This document shows positions 26,723 through 39,718 of a stretch of 64,000 bases of DNA, one piece after another. The stretch lies in the NCBI GenBank assembly GCA_030142905.1, contig JASJOG010000015.1:1431001-1495000 (forward strand), written 5' to 3'. Origin of the DNA: Heliopora coerulea. Taxonomy: Eukaryota; Cnidaria; Anthozoa; Scleralcyonacea; Helioporidae. The notes beneath the pieces were generated by a model that had not been told where the DNA came from, did no database searches, and was given only the letters and a program-made list of their open reading frames with translations. The number at the start of each line of letters is the position of its first letter. The first letter of the stretch is position 1. The position numbers and the translations under genes were made by a program.

Positions 26723-26951
26723 AGCGAGCTGGGAAAAGTCAGCAAATGCATCTTTGATCGAGTCAACGTACTCCTCCATTAGAGCTCTATCGCAAGTAAA
26801 CCAATAGCGAAGCTCCCGTTCCGTCATTGACTGGTTCAAAGGAATAGACAAAAGCAAATTTACTTGACGACGCCATTTCCTGGACGAAGTTTGTAGGTTT
26901 TTGTCACATTGTCTTTGAGCCATTGCAAACACTATCTTGTTTGTTTATGTT

Positions 26952-26956
<5 letters not shown>

Positions 26957-26992
<36 letters not shown>
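26957..26992. repeat. AT dinucleotide microsatellite
   Basis: Uninterrupted TA repeat between the RT fragment and the older repeat at 27.3 kb. From 27,000 to 27,310 there are two short inverted words (GGTTGAAATGACGTCAT and its near complement) and no gene. Confidence 0.85.
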
Positions 26993-26995
<3 letters not shown>

Positions 26996-27309
26996 ATACG
27001 TACGCGTAGTACGGCACGCTCTGATTGGACGAGCCTCCTTTTCTCTCTGAGTATAGAGACACAATTGACCTCATTTTCATTTTGTATTAGAGTACAGTGA
27101 CATGAATGACGTCACGAAAACTCGAGAAAACCTTTGTTATTTTATAAAACAAATAGAAAATAGCTTTCGTGTCGCTGTACTGTGATACAAAACATGAATG
27201 ACGCCATTTCAACCAGAAACATACCACAAAACACTGGGCTACACCGCGTGTTTTCACAAGGCATTTTTCTGGTTGAAATGACGTCATTAGTGTTTATATC
27301 ACAACTCAG

Positions 27310-27835
27310 AGAAAAAAATCTAGGAAAATGGGGACTGTTTTGAACAAAGGGGATCAAGAAAGGATCTGGGGATTTTCAATTTTATCGTGCACGTGGGCTT
27401 CGAGGCTCATGTTTAGCGAAGATCTAACAACTGAAGAGGAGGATAAGATACTTGATGGTTTAACACCGAATATATACGAATATTACAAAAACAATACTTA
27501 TACTAAATACACGTAACTAAATGGGCAGTCAAGATGTTTGGAGAATAACGAGGAGCGAAAGGCAATACCAGTTGTTTTCAAGGTCGATGCAGCAACGTTC
27601 AAAACCTGATCGCTGATGTCGCTGAAATGACCGCAGTAAAGTTTTGGTTGACGAAGTTCGTGAAAGAAGTGACTGTGTTTATGTCTTGGAGTGCAAACTA
27701 ACAATGGAAGGTAATGTCTTGTTTTAGGAGGTTTGTCGACGTTTAGAAATTCAAGAGAACGTGCATGAATCATGCTGAAATTTCACTTTGTCTTCATTTT
27801 AGATTGAACACTAATATGCAGAAATGAAGAAAAAT
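27310..27835. repeat. Older repeat, uninterrupted copy
   Basis: Direct copy of 24,010-24,816 without the hammerhead insertion; it serves as the empty site for that element. Confidence 0.8.
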
Positions 27836-30289
27836 AATGTAGGTATTTTAACCTACTGCAATTTTCCCTTCACGTTTAGAGCATTTTTTCTCTCTGCATT
27901 TCTTGTGGTGAATAGTTGGACTTGGCACCCTAATTTTAAAAATTAACAAATGTTTTGTTATACATCTATGAGTAAAATAATATTTTGAAATTATATTTAC
28001 AGAAGTCAACACTTCAGGATAATGAGAAGAAATGTAACCAAACAAATTAGAGACAGTAAAATGAAGTATTTGAGACAAAAGACTTGCAGGAAATATGACA
28101 TGAAGAAATTTATGAAACATATACAAGACAATGAAAAAAGACTGAGATGCCAAGCCACTGAAAGTTGAAAGGACTAAAGTAAAAATGCTGGCGACGTACT
28201 TAAATCCTTTCATCAACACTCTGGAGAGTAAGTCAAATCAGCAATATTCAGAACGTAAGTAGCATTTTCCATTTTAACATACTGCAATTTTTCCTTCAAA
28301 TTTAGAGCATTTATTGTCTCTGGTGAAGTTGTGGTGAATAGTTGGACTCAGCTGCTAAATTTTAAAAATTAACAAATGTTTTGTCATATAAATTACATTT
28401 TGAAATTATTTTTACGGAAGTCAACACTTCAGGATGATGAGAAGGAATGTACCATGATAGAAGTTAACCCAACTTCACCTTAACTTTATCACTTACTAGT
28501 CCCAGGGCCAATGAGGTTTAAAATTTACTTTCCAAAAGACATCACCTGTTAGCCAAGCCTTGAATTATGTTAGCATTATCACAGCAGATGTTTTGTTTTT
28601 TGTTTTTATTTTTTCTTCTGTTACCTTTATTTGCAAACAAACATAAAACATTACAATGTTGTTATACATTAGTTTTTTCCTTCTATGTAAGTTAATTTAT
28701 TAATGTGATTTAAACAGTGGCATGAAGCTTGTCTTCAGCAGAGCCATACCTGGGTGGCAACTTGCCAGAAGCAAATTCTGCTGAAGACACCCTCCTCCGC
28801 CCTCTCTTATTTTATCTGGCCATTGAGTGAACATTTGATATGCTGCATCAACTTGTCAAAAAAGTTAAAATTTTGTTCCTGAAAATGTCACTCCATAGAA
28901 TTTGGCTCCCTGGGCAAACACCCCAGTGGTCCCTCCCTCTTGGTACAGCACTGCTTTAGCATGTAGACTGTCAATGAGCAATGACAGTAAAAGAAGATAT
29001 TCAGTAAGGAGTTGAAAGTAAAAGTATACACTGAGTGATAGTGGGAAAATAAAATTACGTAAAAGATTAAGCAAATAAAGAAACTATAATGACAGGTGTA
29101 GAGTAACAGTTCACTAATTGAATGGATGTACATACCTCAGCTAGTGATCAATGGCGTACGTTTATTTGTTTCATTACTTATCTTCCCAAGACCTCTTCTA
29201 GTAGGACTAGTCCATTGACTGGCAGGTTTCAAATGTCAGTAGCCCAAATGCAATTTTTACTAGTCTTGTGCTAGTGGACTACCACTGTCATCAAGCACTG
29301 TAGTATCCTGCATACAAAACAATTTTATCTTCTTCTGCAGATAAAATTGATGTGGATACAGGATACTGGAAGAACAAATAGAGTAAATGAAATAGGTAGT
29401 TGATTTTAGATCTGGAATCCATACAAAGGTTCATTATAAGAACAAAGGGTACAGGATAATAACTTGTTAAAGGGCCATAGCTCATCCCTTCTATGAGAAA
29501 AATTCTATGAGTAAAAAGATCCTGAATGTAAGGTTATGTTGTTTTTTTTCTTTTTAAGTATTTATTGAGTTAATCATCTGAAACATTTGGCTCTTAAAAT
29601 TCTAGCAGTCATATTGTTGAGGCAGAGTCTAGTGTATGTATTTTGAGTTTATTAGGGTTCTGGTACAACATAGGTTTCTTTTTTTCAGAATATGGCTTTA
29701 GAGAGGAAATGACCGTGTGGCTTTGATTTTTTTTTGTAGAGCAATAGCTGTGAGTGATGAAACTATGGGAATGTTCCACCAAATGATTTGGGAATCGGAT
29801 TTGCTGAACTATACCGGACTATGCTATTCATGTCATTCAAGTCGTCAGTCATGAGAATAATATCCCAGACAAACCTGCACTTGAGGCATCCCCTATCCCG
29901 CTCTCAAAATACACTACAAACACGTACCGGTGTCTGACACAGAGTAGCACACACACAGAGCTTATGGCCAAAAGACCTTACCGGTGGTGATCGGGTGCGT
30001 TTCACGACGCGTAGACTTCCACCTAAAAGGATCCGAATGAGCAGCTCTCATCTGCCGGCCACAGACAAACTGAACCACCTCATAAACGTTTCCTTAAATC
30101 CCCTTTGACTTTCCATTTCACATACATCGACCGGGACCCAACGCCCTGAAGACCTCGGCTGGCAAGGTGATGGTGCACCATCTATGATGGGTGCCGCGTG
30201 ATCGAAAGCTGCCATAGGATTGAAGGGGCGGGGTTACCAGTCTCCAGACCACAATTCCATTCACACATGTTTCCTCACCCGGCCTCGTG

Positions 30290-30366
30290 CAACCATGTAG
30301 CCAAGTGTAGCCATGTAGCCAAGTGCAACCATGTAGCCAAGTGTAACCATGTAGCCAAGTGATTCC
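30290..30366. repeat. Minisatellite, GTAGCCAAGTG(C/T)(A)ACCAT type
   Basis: Five or so copies of an 18-base unit. The right arm has the same array at 60,455-60,515 with fewer copies, so it has changed length since the arms formed. Confidence 0.8.
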
Positions 30367-30589
30367 GTCAATCCAGTTGGACCTCCACCAGCAGGGATTT
30401 CACAGGTGAGGTTTTCAGTAACAAGTATAGTGCAAAACCACATGCAAATGGTGGACATTCCACCTAATTCCATGATATAAACCAGATTAATGTCCACTAA
30501 AGATATCTATACAATATTAGTTAAACTTGTTGTGATAAGATTGCTTTTTGCTAACTTACAAATTGGTCAAATGAATCGAGTTTAACTCT

Positions 30590-31253
30590 AAATCCCAGTA
30601 AGACGAAATGTATGTTAATATCGACTTCTCATATAGCAAGACGTCATGCGCTTAATAATAAACCAATCAACTTAGGTCTTTATGGTAAATGTATTGAGCG
30701 CGTAAAGACTGCTAAGTTATTGGGACTAAAATTCCAAGATCATCTTGATTGTAAAGAACATATTACGGACATAACTTCTTCCTGCTATGCCACCCTAGCA
30801 TTTCTTCGTAAGCTGAAGAGTTTTAATTCGTTAAAACTACGCAAACAATTAGTGGAGTCTTTGGTTATATCTAAATTGGATTACTGAGATACAGTCTTTT
30901 ATCTTCTCCACAAATATGTAGCTAAGCGTCTTCAACGCGTGCAAAACGCTTGCGCGGGTTTTGTAACGAATAACTATTGTCGCATAAACGTGATCGAAAT
31001 CGGATGGTTGGCGATAAAAGAACGTCGTGAGTGGCATATATTGAAACTGGCTCGTAAAGCAATGCATGAAACAACCTGGCCATCTTATGTTAACCTTGAG
31101 CTGGTATCGCACTTAAGATCATTGCGTTCTGACAAAGCAAGGTTATTGAAATCGACTTTAGAATCAGGAACATTTCAGGACTCTGCTTCGAAACTTGTTA
31201 ATAACGTTCTTCCTGAATTAAGGAGAATATTACTGACTATATTGTTTTTCTAA
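30590..31253 (+). pseudogene. LINE reverse transcriptase fragment (left arm)
   Basis: Thumb-side end of a non-LTR RT: NPSKTKCMLI, KTAKLLGLKFQDH, SCYATLAFLRKLKSF, LVISKLDY, then a TGA stop, then RLQRVQNACAGFVTNN. It is of CR1/L2-like type by eye. The right-arm copy keeps a Cys codon where this one has the stop. Confidence 0.85.
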
Positions 31254-31710
31254 AGAAAGGAAATAATTACTTTCTAATCAAGCAAAAGAGTTTTTCATAC
31301 AATACGTGATTATTAGTGATTTATTAATTTAATTAGAATATACAGGAATATGTAATAGGTTTAAATCTGTATTTACATTTTAACTTACGTGGGTGAAGAA
31401 GTAGTATGCAGATATGTGATACTCTTGAATTTCTTGTTGATTTGAGGGTGAGACCCGCAGTAATGAATATTGGTTTCGGAACTTTGGTTATTGCATCAGA
31501 AATTGTGCTTGTGTTTCTTTTTGTAAGTGGTAGGAGATGGGTACAGAGAAAGACATGGTTATACACAATTTTCTGATATTTTAGTGAATTAACAACGACA
31601 ATGATGATGGTGTACAAATGTAGAAATTACTAAACATGCTAGTCTTATCTTAGTTGAATTTAGTGAAGTGTTGGTTGGGTTGGTAGTTGTTGTTGGGATG
31701 TGGTAGATCA

Positions 31711-31910
31711 CCATGTCAAACTGAAAAGTGGCTATAGGCCACATTGGCAATACATATTGTCATACGGACCGCATCATTTTGATTCAGCGACATTATGTAT
31801 TACTACAGACGGAAAATCAATAAAATTTCATTTGTCGAGGGCGCATTTGACTTTATGAAGGGCCGGATGCGGCCCGCGGGCCACATGTTTGACATGACTG
31901 TGGTAGATCA
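31711..31910. mobile_element. hAT-like MITE, left arm only
   Basis: About 190 bases with inverted ends (CATGTCAAAC / GTTTGACATG) and the GC-rich end GCGGCCCGCGGGCC. The flanking TGTGGTAGATCA is present on both sides here and once in the right arm at about 59,104-59,115 (the empty site). Confidence 0.7.
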
Positions 31911-33916
31911 TTGCTCAAGTAAATTGGGTTTATACTGGTTGTGAGAAACCATGAATGAAAAATTCTCTTTCATTAAAGTAATAAAAAAGTTCATGAAGTT
32001 TCTAAACATCTGCTCAAATTCACATCCATCAATTATTAAATTTATAATTGGTATTTGTTCTTGTGCTATGTAGCTCCATGAGAAGTAAAGACTGCTTATT
32101 GATACCATGAAATATCCCTGAAATGATTTTGAAATATGGTAGAAGAAAGTGTGAGACATGACACATACCATTTAACTGGACTGTAGAGGAAAGTAAGCAA
32201 TAAACGTCCCTGATTTGCCATGAATGCTGAGTATGTCAATGACCATGTGTGGTATATTGAGGCATTGGGTCCGATGACAAATTTGCGTTGAAATGCTGCA
32301 TTACAGTATCAATATATATACAGTGAAGGAGGCAGGTTCTACGAAGTTCCCCTCGAAGGTAAGAAAATCGTTTGCAGTTGGATAACAGGTTATGGCAAAA
32401 CCAAGACCTATGTTGTCCTAATTAATAATGTTAAAACTGCAACACTTAGTAACAATGTTTAAACAGACTTTCAAATATCTCCCTCTAGTGATATGATCAT
32501 CTGATATTAGCCAGAGTAAACATGAAACGACCATGTTAGGTTGCGAAGACTCAGTAGTTAGTCTAAATAAAAGTAGAGGACTTATACGGTACTTCCAAAA
32601 AGTAATAAATGTTCTATAAATGGTGCGAAATGATGGGCTGTTTGCCTAGAATTGCTGTGGGCAAATTAAAGACCTGCAAAATTCGTGATGGAAAAATTGG
32701 AATCAAACTTGCTTCCTGTGAGGAGAAAATGTTTTTAAATTTTTTTTTTTTGAAGCAGTTGAACCTCTGAGAACCATGATCTGCATCTGCTACCCATGCT
32801 TGTCACGTGTTAAACTAGGAAACATTGTGCAGACTGTTAATTTTTTCCAACAATTTTTTTACAGTTTTTAATATAATTTTTTGGATGTTGTGTGGTTAAA
32901 ATATTCTAAAATAAATAAAATAAGCACAATATTTTAAATAACTTAGCTGTTCTTCAGGTGTTCTGCTGTTTCTAATACTCTAATAAGTTACAAGAATAGC
33001 AACTGTAGGACACGAGAAGATAAACAGTTTGAAAAGTTGTGTTTATTTAATTTATTTTAAAGATTTCTAACCTCGGAATATCCTAAAAATTATGTTCAAA
33101 ATTTTTTTTAAAGACGATGAGAGGTAAAAGTTTTACAAGAACAACTTATTAGACCAATTCCTAAATTTACTGTCAAAGGTTTGCTGCAATTCTTTGGTTC
33201 TTAAACCAAATTTATCTACATTCAGCTTTTTGTGTACTTCGCCCATTGAAAATAAATTGAGCAGTATATTTGATATTATCATTTTAATGTCCTAAGCAAC
33301 AACCTTTACAAAAATTATTAAAATTTAATTCGTGTAATTTGATTACTAGAAATAACCTTCAAGACAACTTCACTATTAAATCTAGTAAATGTTATCTGTG
33401 AAAACATTTTAGTATAATCTGACGAATACACAAGGTTTATTTTTGTAAACTTAAATTTCCAGAATCTTTTGCCTATTTCAATGACTAATAATTTGACTAA
33501 TAAAGTCACGGACCTTGAAAACTACAGTTATGTTGATCCTGTTTTGAGAACATTTTTAGACCAAAACAGAATGTACCTTCTGTCCCTGCACTTAAACATA
33601 CCAATTTCATCCATTCTCTTTATCAATCAAATGTGAGATCAAGATGGCTATGTTTGTTTACATCTTGAAAGTTCCAAAACTCAGCAGGTTGATCATTTGT
33701 TGAGATGTTTTCCTTGATAAGCTTGTTTTTACCCACAGAGGACTATGTGAAAACCACTTAAAGCATAGCACTGTCGTGATGCAGATATTTTAGCATATTT
33801 TTTAAAATATGAACTTGTATGGCCATTTGCCATGTGTTTTGGCAAAGTTAAAAAAAACAAAAAAAATACAAAAGAAAATTGATAAATCTTTTGGAAAGAA
33901 TTACCTATCAGATATA

Positions 33917-34856
33917 CCGTATTTTCCGCACTATAAGCCGCTACTTTTTGAACAAAATTTTCGCCGTGCGGCTTATAATACGGTGTGACTTATATACGAA
34001 TTTTTCAAAAAAACAACCGTAAAAAATGGCAAGAATTTTTAGTTTGAAACTCAAATTACCATGAACTTTAAACTCTTGAACATGAAGAAATATCAGAGTC
34101 AAGTTCTTTCCGAGTAAGCCAGATCAAAAATATTTCAGGCAAAATTTCAGCCAATTACGCCATGGCCGGACCTCTGTGAAGACACCGCGCTTGCAGTGCG
34201 ACTCACCACTATAATTAGAAGGCTGGGAAGGTAAATATACGTCATTTGCAAGCACAGCTTCACCGAGACGGGTAAAATGCGAAGAGCCACATTTAACGAT
34301 GTGTGCAATTGGATTCTTGATGCTTGGAGTGCTGTGCCAACATCGTGTACGTTAAGTGGATTCTACAAAGCCGAAATTTGTCCTGACACAGAGCCATTTG
34401 ATGACGATTCCAGTGACGATGAAGACAACCTGGAAACTGGAATTCTGGACGAAATTTCTCAGCTCTTCCATTCGGATACGGAGGACGAAGATTTTCATGG
34501 GTTTGTCGAGGACGATTTAATTAATAGACTTTTAAAAATGACATTACATACTACAATCTTATGAATCACATTTTAAGTGATGTTTAGTGTATGTATATTT
34601 CTGTAGAACGTTGCAATAATGACAAATATAGCTCACGGTTTTTCCTTGTCTCGTGTTCGTTGTTCAGTTATTCACGCTACACGTGGAATAGTAACGTAAC
34701 AAAATAGGTACTTCTTTGGACTTTTTCACACAGCGGCTTACAGTTCGGCGCGGCTTATAGTCCGGTGCGACTTATCTATGAATTTTTCAAAAAAAATAGC
34801 CAAAAATTGCCGATGCGGCTTATAATAAGGTGCGACTTATAGTGCGGAAAATACGG
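33917..34856 (+). mobile_element. Internally deleted pogo/Tigger-like transposon
   Basis: 940 bases flanked by TA, with inverted ends starting CCGTATTTTCCGCACTATAA and a second inverted block (GCGGCTTATAATACGG / GCGGCTTATAATAAGG). The right arm at about 56,380 is empty. Inside, 34,277-34,564 keeps only the C-terminal part of a pogo-type transposase. Confidence 0.85.
34277..34564 (+). pseudogene. Pogo-type transposase C-terminal remnant
   Basis: 95 codons: MRRATFNDVCNWILDAWSAV, then SGFYKAEIC, then an acidic stretch (FDDDSSDDEDN). This matches the end of DDE_1 (pogo/jerky) transposases. The DDE core is absent. Confidence 0.75.
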
Positions 34857-35065
34857 TATTGTTTTTATTGTTCATTGGATGTGCTGTTTAGTAGTTACGA
34901 TTTTATTTCTAAAATAGTTATTTAAACTGATTAGAGCACAAAATGTTATTTTTAGGGTTTTGACATCTAAATAATATCCATTTGTTATGAGTACGATGGA
35001 CTTTTGGGATTAAAAAAGATTGCATTGGAAAAGGGCAGAACTACAATTGTCAGTTTGGTAAAATC

Positions 35066-35112
35066 ATGGCTGAGAAGAAGGTTGTGAGATCAGTTGGAGC
35101 GTTTTTCATATA
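35066..35112 (+). other. Candidate first exon in left arm
   Basis: ATG followed by MAEKKVVRSVGAFFI, ending in ATATA with a full GTAAGT donor. The same exon, donor and upstream sequence are kept in the right arm (56,117-56,163, minus). No downstream exon fits convincingly: joining in phase needs a following T or C, and the one candidate (acceptor TGTGTAG at about 35,357) gives only ten more codons. Confidence 0.35.
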
Positions 35113-35389
35113 GTAAGTACAAAATGCTTCTTTTTATGATGTATGAACAGATTGAAAAATAGACTTTCGAATATACAGTTATCTCTTCCATGATGAGAGA
35201 TTTTTATCATCTTGCGATAAATTGGAATTCAATGAACACAAACGTCATGTAAAGGACATGGTCTTCATGTTTCTTCCCATTGTTTAAACCAGGTATCTAA
35301 TTGAAAAGATTGCAACTACAGGTGCGCTACCAGTCATATCTTAAATTCTGTGTAGTCACGAAAGCATTGAAAAGATAAGAACATTAAAT

Positions 35390-37930
35390 TGATACAGTGC
35401 TCAAAGGTACCTGTTCCAACATGACGTCAATGCCATACGTTGAATGGCAGGAAATAAAAAGTGGATTTTTCATAACTTTGACTTGTAGTTCAGCATCAAG
35501 CAGTGAGGGTGAATTACTGTTTTCAGATCATAAATCAAATCAACAATTTGAGCAGGAATTGGAGACCCCCATTGCTTGGATAAAGTTTGCAGTTTTTACA
35601 GTTCACGTTGGTTAATGTTGAGAGTATTTACTTATTTCTGTTTAGGAAAAGGCAAGACAAATCACTATATTAACATATATGGCTAAGAAAAACACAAGAC
35701 ACTAAAGATGACATATTTGAGATAAAAGCCTTGTCGAAAAATGGTACTGAGAGCAGAGTCCTGAAATACAAACAAAACAATGAGATGAAGTATTGCGAAA
35801 AAAGGCTTAAGAAGAATGTGACAGGAACAAAATCATGGAACAAATGCAAGACAGTGAAATAAAGGTGAGATGGCAAGTGAGTGAATAATTAGTCATACAG
35901 TGCTCAAAGGTACCTGTTCCAAGGTAACGTCAATGCCATACATTAGATGGCAGAAAATGTACGGCAGGTTTTGCATAACTTTGCCTTATAGTTCAGCGCC
36001 AAGCAGCAAGGTTGAATTCCTGTTTTCAGATCGTCGATCAGATCAACCATTTGCGCAGAAGTTGGAGACCAACATTGGTTGCATGAAACTTGCAGTTTTC
36101 ACAGTTCATTTACGTTAATGTTGAGACTATTTACTTATTTCCGTTTAGGAAAAGGCAAGACTAATCACTACATTAACATATATGGCTACAAAAAAGACAA
36201 GATATGAAAGATATTGCAGTAACGTATTTGGGATAAAAGTCTTGTGGAAAATGTTACTTAGAACAGAGTCTTGGAACACATATAAAACAATGAAATGGAG
36301 TATTCGGAGAAAAGGCTTGAGAAAAATGTGACAGGAACAAAATCATGGAACAAATACAAGACAGTGAAATAAAGGTGAGATGACAAGTGAGTGAATTATT
36401 GTAGTCATATTGTGCTCAAAGGTACCTGTTCCAAGGTAAGGTCAATACCATGCATTAAATCGCAGAAAATGTACGGCAGATTTTATATAACTTTGCATTC
36501 CAGTTCAGCATCGAGCCGCAAAGTTGAATTCCTGTTTTCAGGTCGTCGATCAAATCAATCGTTTGCGCAGAATTTGGAGACCAACATTGGTTGCATGAAG
36601 CTTGCAGTTTTCACAATTCATTTAGGTTAATGTTGAGACTATTTACTTATTTCTGTTTAGGAAAAGGCAAGACAAATCACAACATTAACATATATGGCTA
36701 CAAAAAAGACAAGTTATGAAAGATATTGCAGTAACGTATTTGGGATAAAAGTCTTGTGGAAAATGTTACTTAGAACAGAGTCTTGGAACACATATAAAAC
36801 AATGAAATGAAGTATTTGGAAAAAAGGCTTGAGAAAAATCTGAAAGGAACAAAATCATGGAACAAATACAAGACAGTGAAAAAGGTGAGATGACAAGTGA
36901 GTGAATTATTGTAGTCATATTGTGCTCAAAGGTACCTGTTCCAAGGTAAGGTCAATACCATGCATTAAATCGCAGAAAATGTACGGCAGATTTTATATAA
37001 CTTTGCATTCCAGTTCAGCATCAAGCGGCAAAGTTGAATTCCTGTTTTCAGGTCGTCGATCAAATCAATCGTTTGCGCAGAATTTGGAGACCAACATTGG
37101 TTGCATGAAACTTGCAGTTTTCACAGTTCATTTAGGTTAATGTTGAGAGCATTTACTTATTTCTGTTTAGGAAAAGGCAAGACAAATCACAACATTAACA
37201 TATATGGCTACAAAAAAGACAAGTTATGAAAGATATTGCAGTAACGTATTTGGGATAAAAGTCTTGTGGAAAATGTTACTTAGAACAGAGTCTTGGAACA
37301 CATATAAAACAATGAAATGAAGTATTTGGAAAAAAGGCTTGAGAAAAATATGAAAGGAACAAAATCATGGAACAAATACAAGACAGTGAAATAAAGGTGA
37401 GATGACAAGTGAGTGAATTATTGTGGTCATATTGTGCTCAAAGGTACCTGTTCCAAGGTAACGTCAATGCCATGCATTAAATCGCAGAAAATGGACGGCA
37501 GATTTTACATAACTTTGCATTCCAGTTCAACATCTAGCAGTAAAGTTGAATTCCTGTTTTCAGGTCGTCGATCAAATCGATGATTTGCGCAGAAGTTGGA
37601 GACCAACATTGCTTGCACAAAGTTTGCAGTTGTTACAGTTGATGTAAGTTAATGTTGAGAGTATTTACTAATTTCTCTTTAGGAAAAGGGAAGACAAATC
37701 ACTACATTAACATATATGGCTACAAAAAAGACAAGATGTGAAAGATATTGCAGTAACGTATTTGAGTCAAAAACCTTATGGAAAATGTCATTTAGAACAG
37801 ATTCTTGGAACTTTTATAAAACAATGAAATGAAGCATTGAAAAGGCTTGAGAAAAATGTGACAGGAACAAAACCACGGAACACATACAAAACAGTGAAAG
37901 AAAGGTGAAATGGCAAGTCATTGAAAGTGA
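35390..37930. repeat. Array of five roughly 505-bp tandem units (left arm)
   Basis: Units begin near 35,397, 35,902, 36,412, 36,922 and 37,436 with GTGCTCAAAGGTACCTGTTCC. Each keeps an open stretch of 72-79 codons (LKGTCSKV...AVFTVHLG), then a TTTCTGTTTAG tract, then a second open stretch (EKARQITTLTYMATKKT). Diverged single units follow at 38,150-38,330 and about 39,060-39,260. No known family recognised. Confidence 0.85.
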
Positions 37931-38852
37931 CATTGTTAAATTTTTTTCTGTTACAACATGATGTGCATGTTCAGTATGGAGCGATGAAATTAGTGGTAAT
38001 TTTTTTATTTTTTTCGTTGTAACTTTTTAATATTCTCTTATTATGTTTAGGTTGTTCTTGTCATTCAACATATTAATATTTCTGTTGCTGTTTATCACCG
38101 TATACAAAACAAATTAACCACTTCAGCAGAATTTCGAGACCGCCTATTCTTGCAAAAATGTTTGCAGTCGTTGATCCAATCGTGAGAGCATTTTCATACT
38201 TTTTTATTTAGGAACGGAGAAGGCGTATAACTACACTAAAATATATGGTTACAGTAAACGCAGGATGTGAAAGATATCAATTTAAAGTATTTGAAACAAA
38301 AGGCTGGTGGTGGAAAAATTAAGTTGTCCAATCAATATAGGGAACAGGTCCATGTCTTCTCCGTGGTAAGCAAAAAAAAAAAACCCTTATTTTCATCATG
38401 CACGCAGAATAGCTTAAAAAATTAAACTGTGCATAGTCAGCTCTTCTGAGATTACAGCTTTTTTATTAGCTTGTGATTGGAACTCGGTAAGGATAAGCAT
38501 CGTGTTAATATAGTCACCATGTCTTACTCCTCTCTCTCTATTCCACGGTGGTGACAAAAACAGATTTCAATCCCGGGTGGCTTGCCGTATCTTTTAATCT
38601 GATATTTCGAAGATTTCAAAATATTATGACATAGAGCCTGAAGGGGCCTGTTCCTAGGTAAAGTCAGAGCCACACTTTGAATCATAAAAAAGGTACAGGG
38701 GATTTTGTATAAGTTAGGTTTAAATTTCAGCATTGGGCAAGAAGGTTGAATTTAAAGTAAATGGTTTGAACCTGGGAGAATCGTGACATGTTTGAGAAAG
38801 TTGATCGTCCAGGTTAGTGTAGTCTTGAGAAAGACTGTTGGTTGAAGTGACT

Positions 38853-38887
38853 GACGTTTCGACAGCCTTAGCGGCGGTCATCTTCAG
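38853..38887 (-). ncRNA. Hammerhead-ribozyme-like core, left arm of insertion
   Basis: Minus strand: CTGAAGA, helix II GACCGCC-GCTA-AGGCTGTC (GAC/GTC and GCC/GGC pair), then GAAACGTC with the usual GTC triplet. Confidence 0.6.
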
Positions 38888-38942
38888 AGTAAAAAGGAAA
38901 GTAAATGTCAGGTTCGCCTGTACATATACTCTCCTTTTCACT

Positions 38943-38977
38943 CTGAAGATGACCGCCGCTAAGGCTGTCGAAACGTC
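38943..38977 (+). ncRNA. Hammerhead-ribozyme-like core, right arm of insertion
   Basis: Mirror copy of 38,853-38,887 on the plus strand, with identical core and helix II. Confidence 0.6.
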
Positions 38978-39634
38978 AGTCACTTCAACCAACAGTCTTT
39001 CTCAAGACTACACTAACCTGGACGATCAACTTTCTCAAACATGTCAAGCTTGAATTTCTGTTTTCAAGTTGTCAATGAACTGATCATTTGACCAAAAATA
39101 GGAATTCCCGTACACAGGCAGAAAGAGTTTGCATTTGTTAAGTTAATCTCGTCTTTATGCATTTCTGTTTAGAAAAACTGAAGGTATTTGACTACATCAA
39201 AGGCATTAAAAAGAACAGGATGCAAACGATGTCAAAACAAGGGAGAAGGTACTGAGAATGTTCAAATAAGCACTCCCTTAATGAATGCTAACTAGCAATA
39301 AGCTACGTTTTAATTGCAAACATAAAATCTATTGAAAATGTATTCAGTAAATATAGAAGCGCCTTGCACTGAATTCTAGTTGAAACTCTGTAGTAGAGGG
39401 CTTGTAAGTGATAGCGTTAACGCGAGAGAAAAGATGTCTTCATTATTGACATCATCGCGCTACATAGTCAATCTAAAGCTCCCAAACAGAGTCAAAACTT
39501 GTGCCGCCACAGAGCTAACTCGACTTCATATAATTATGCCCGAATGTCATTTTGGCTTGCTATTAATAATAGTGTTGGCCGGAATACTATTTTAGTATAA
39601 TTACCCAGGTGACGGTCAAAAATCTCTCGTAGTG

Positions 39635-39718
39635 ATTGGCTAGAAATTGACGTCATAAATCTCAATCACCTACAGGTGATCATAACAGTGAAAGCTCAAA
39701 GACAAGATGGCGGCTACT
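39635..39718 (+). promoter_or_regulatory. Promoter-like stretch kept in both arms (left)
   Basis: GATTGGC (inverted CCAAT), a full cAMP-response element TGACGTCA at 39,648-39,655, then CAAGATGGCGGC with an ATG at 39,707. The reading MAATLANVTEEI ends in a stop. The mirror stretch at 51,294-51,356 keeps all three elements. Confidence 0.45.

Larger units (their letters stand above)
38754..39057. mobile_element. Palindromic hammerhead-bearing insertion, left arm only
   Basis: About 300 bases between two copies of TTGAATTT (38,746-38,753 and 39,050-39,057). The right arm has the same site once, uninterrupted, at about 51,950. The insert is two mirror arms of about 115 bases, each with a hammerhead-like core, around a 40-base centre. 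Confidence 0.8.

Noticed and set aside
35390..37930. CRISPR-like array
   Set aside because: The whole 505-bp units are repeated, without short repeats and unique spacers, and the DNA is from an animal.
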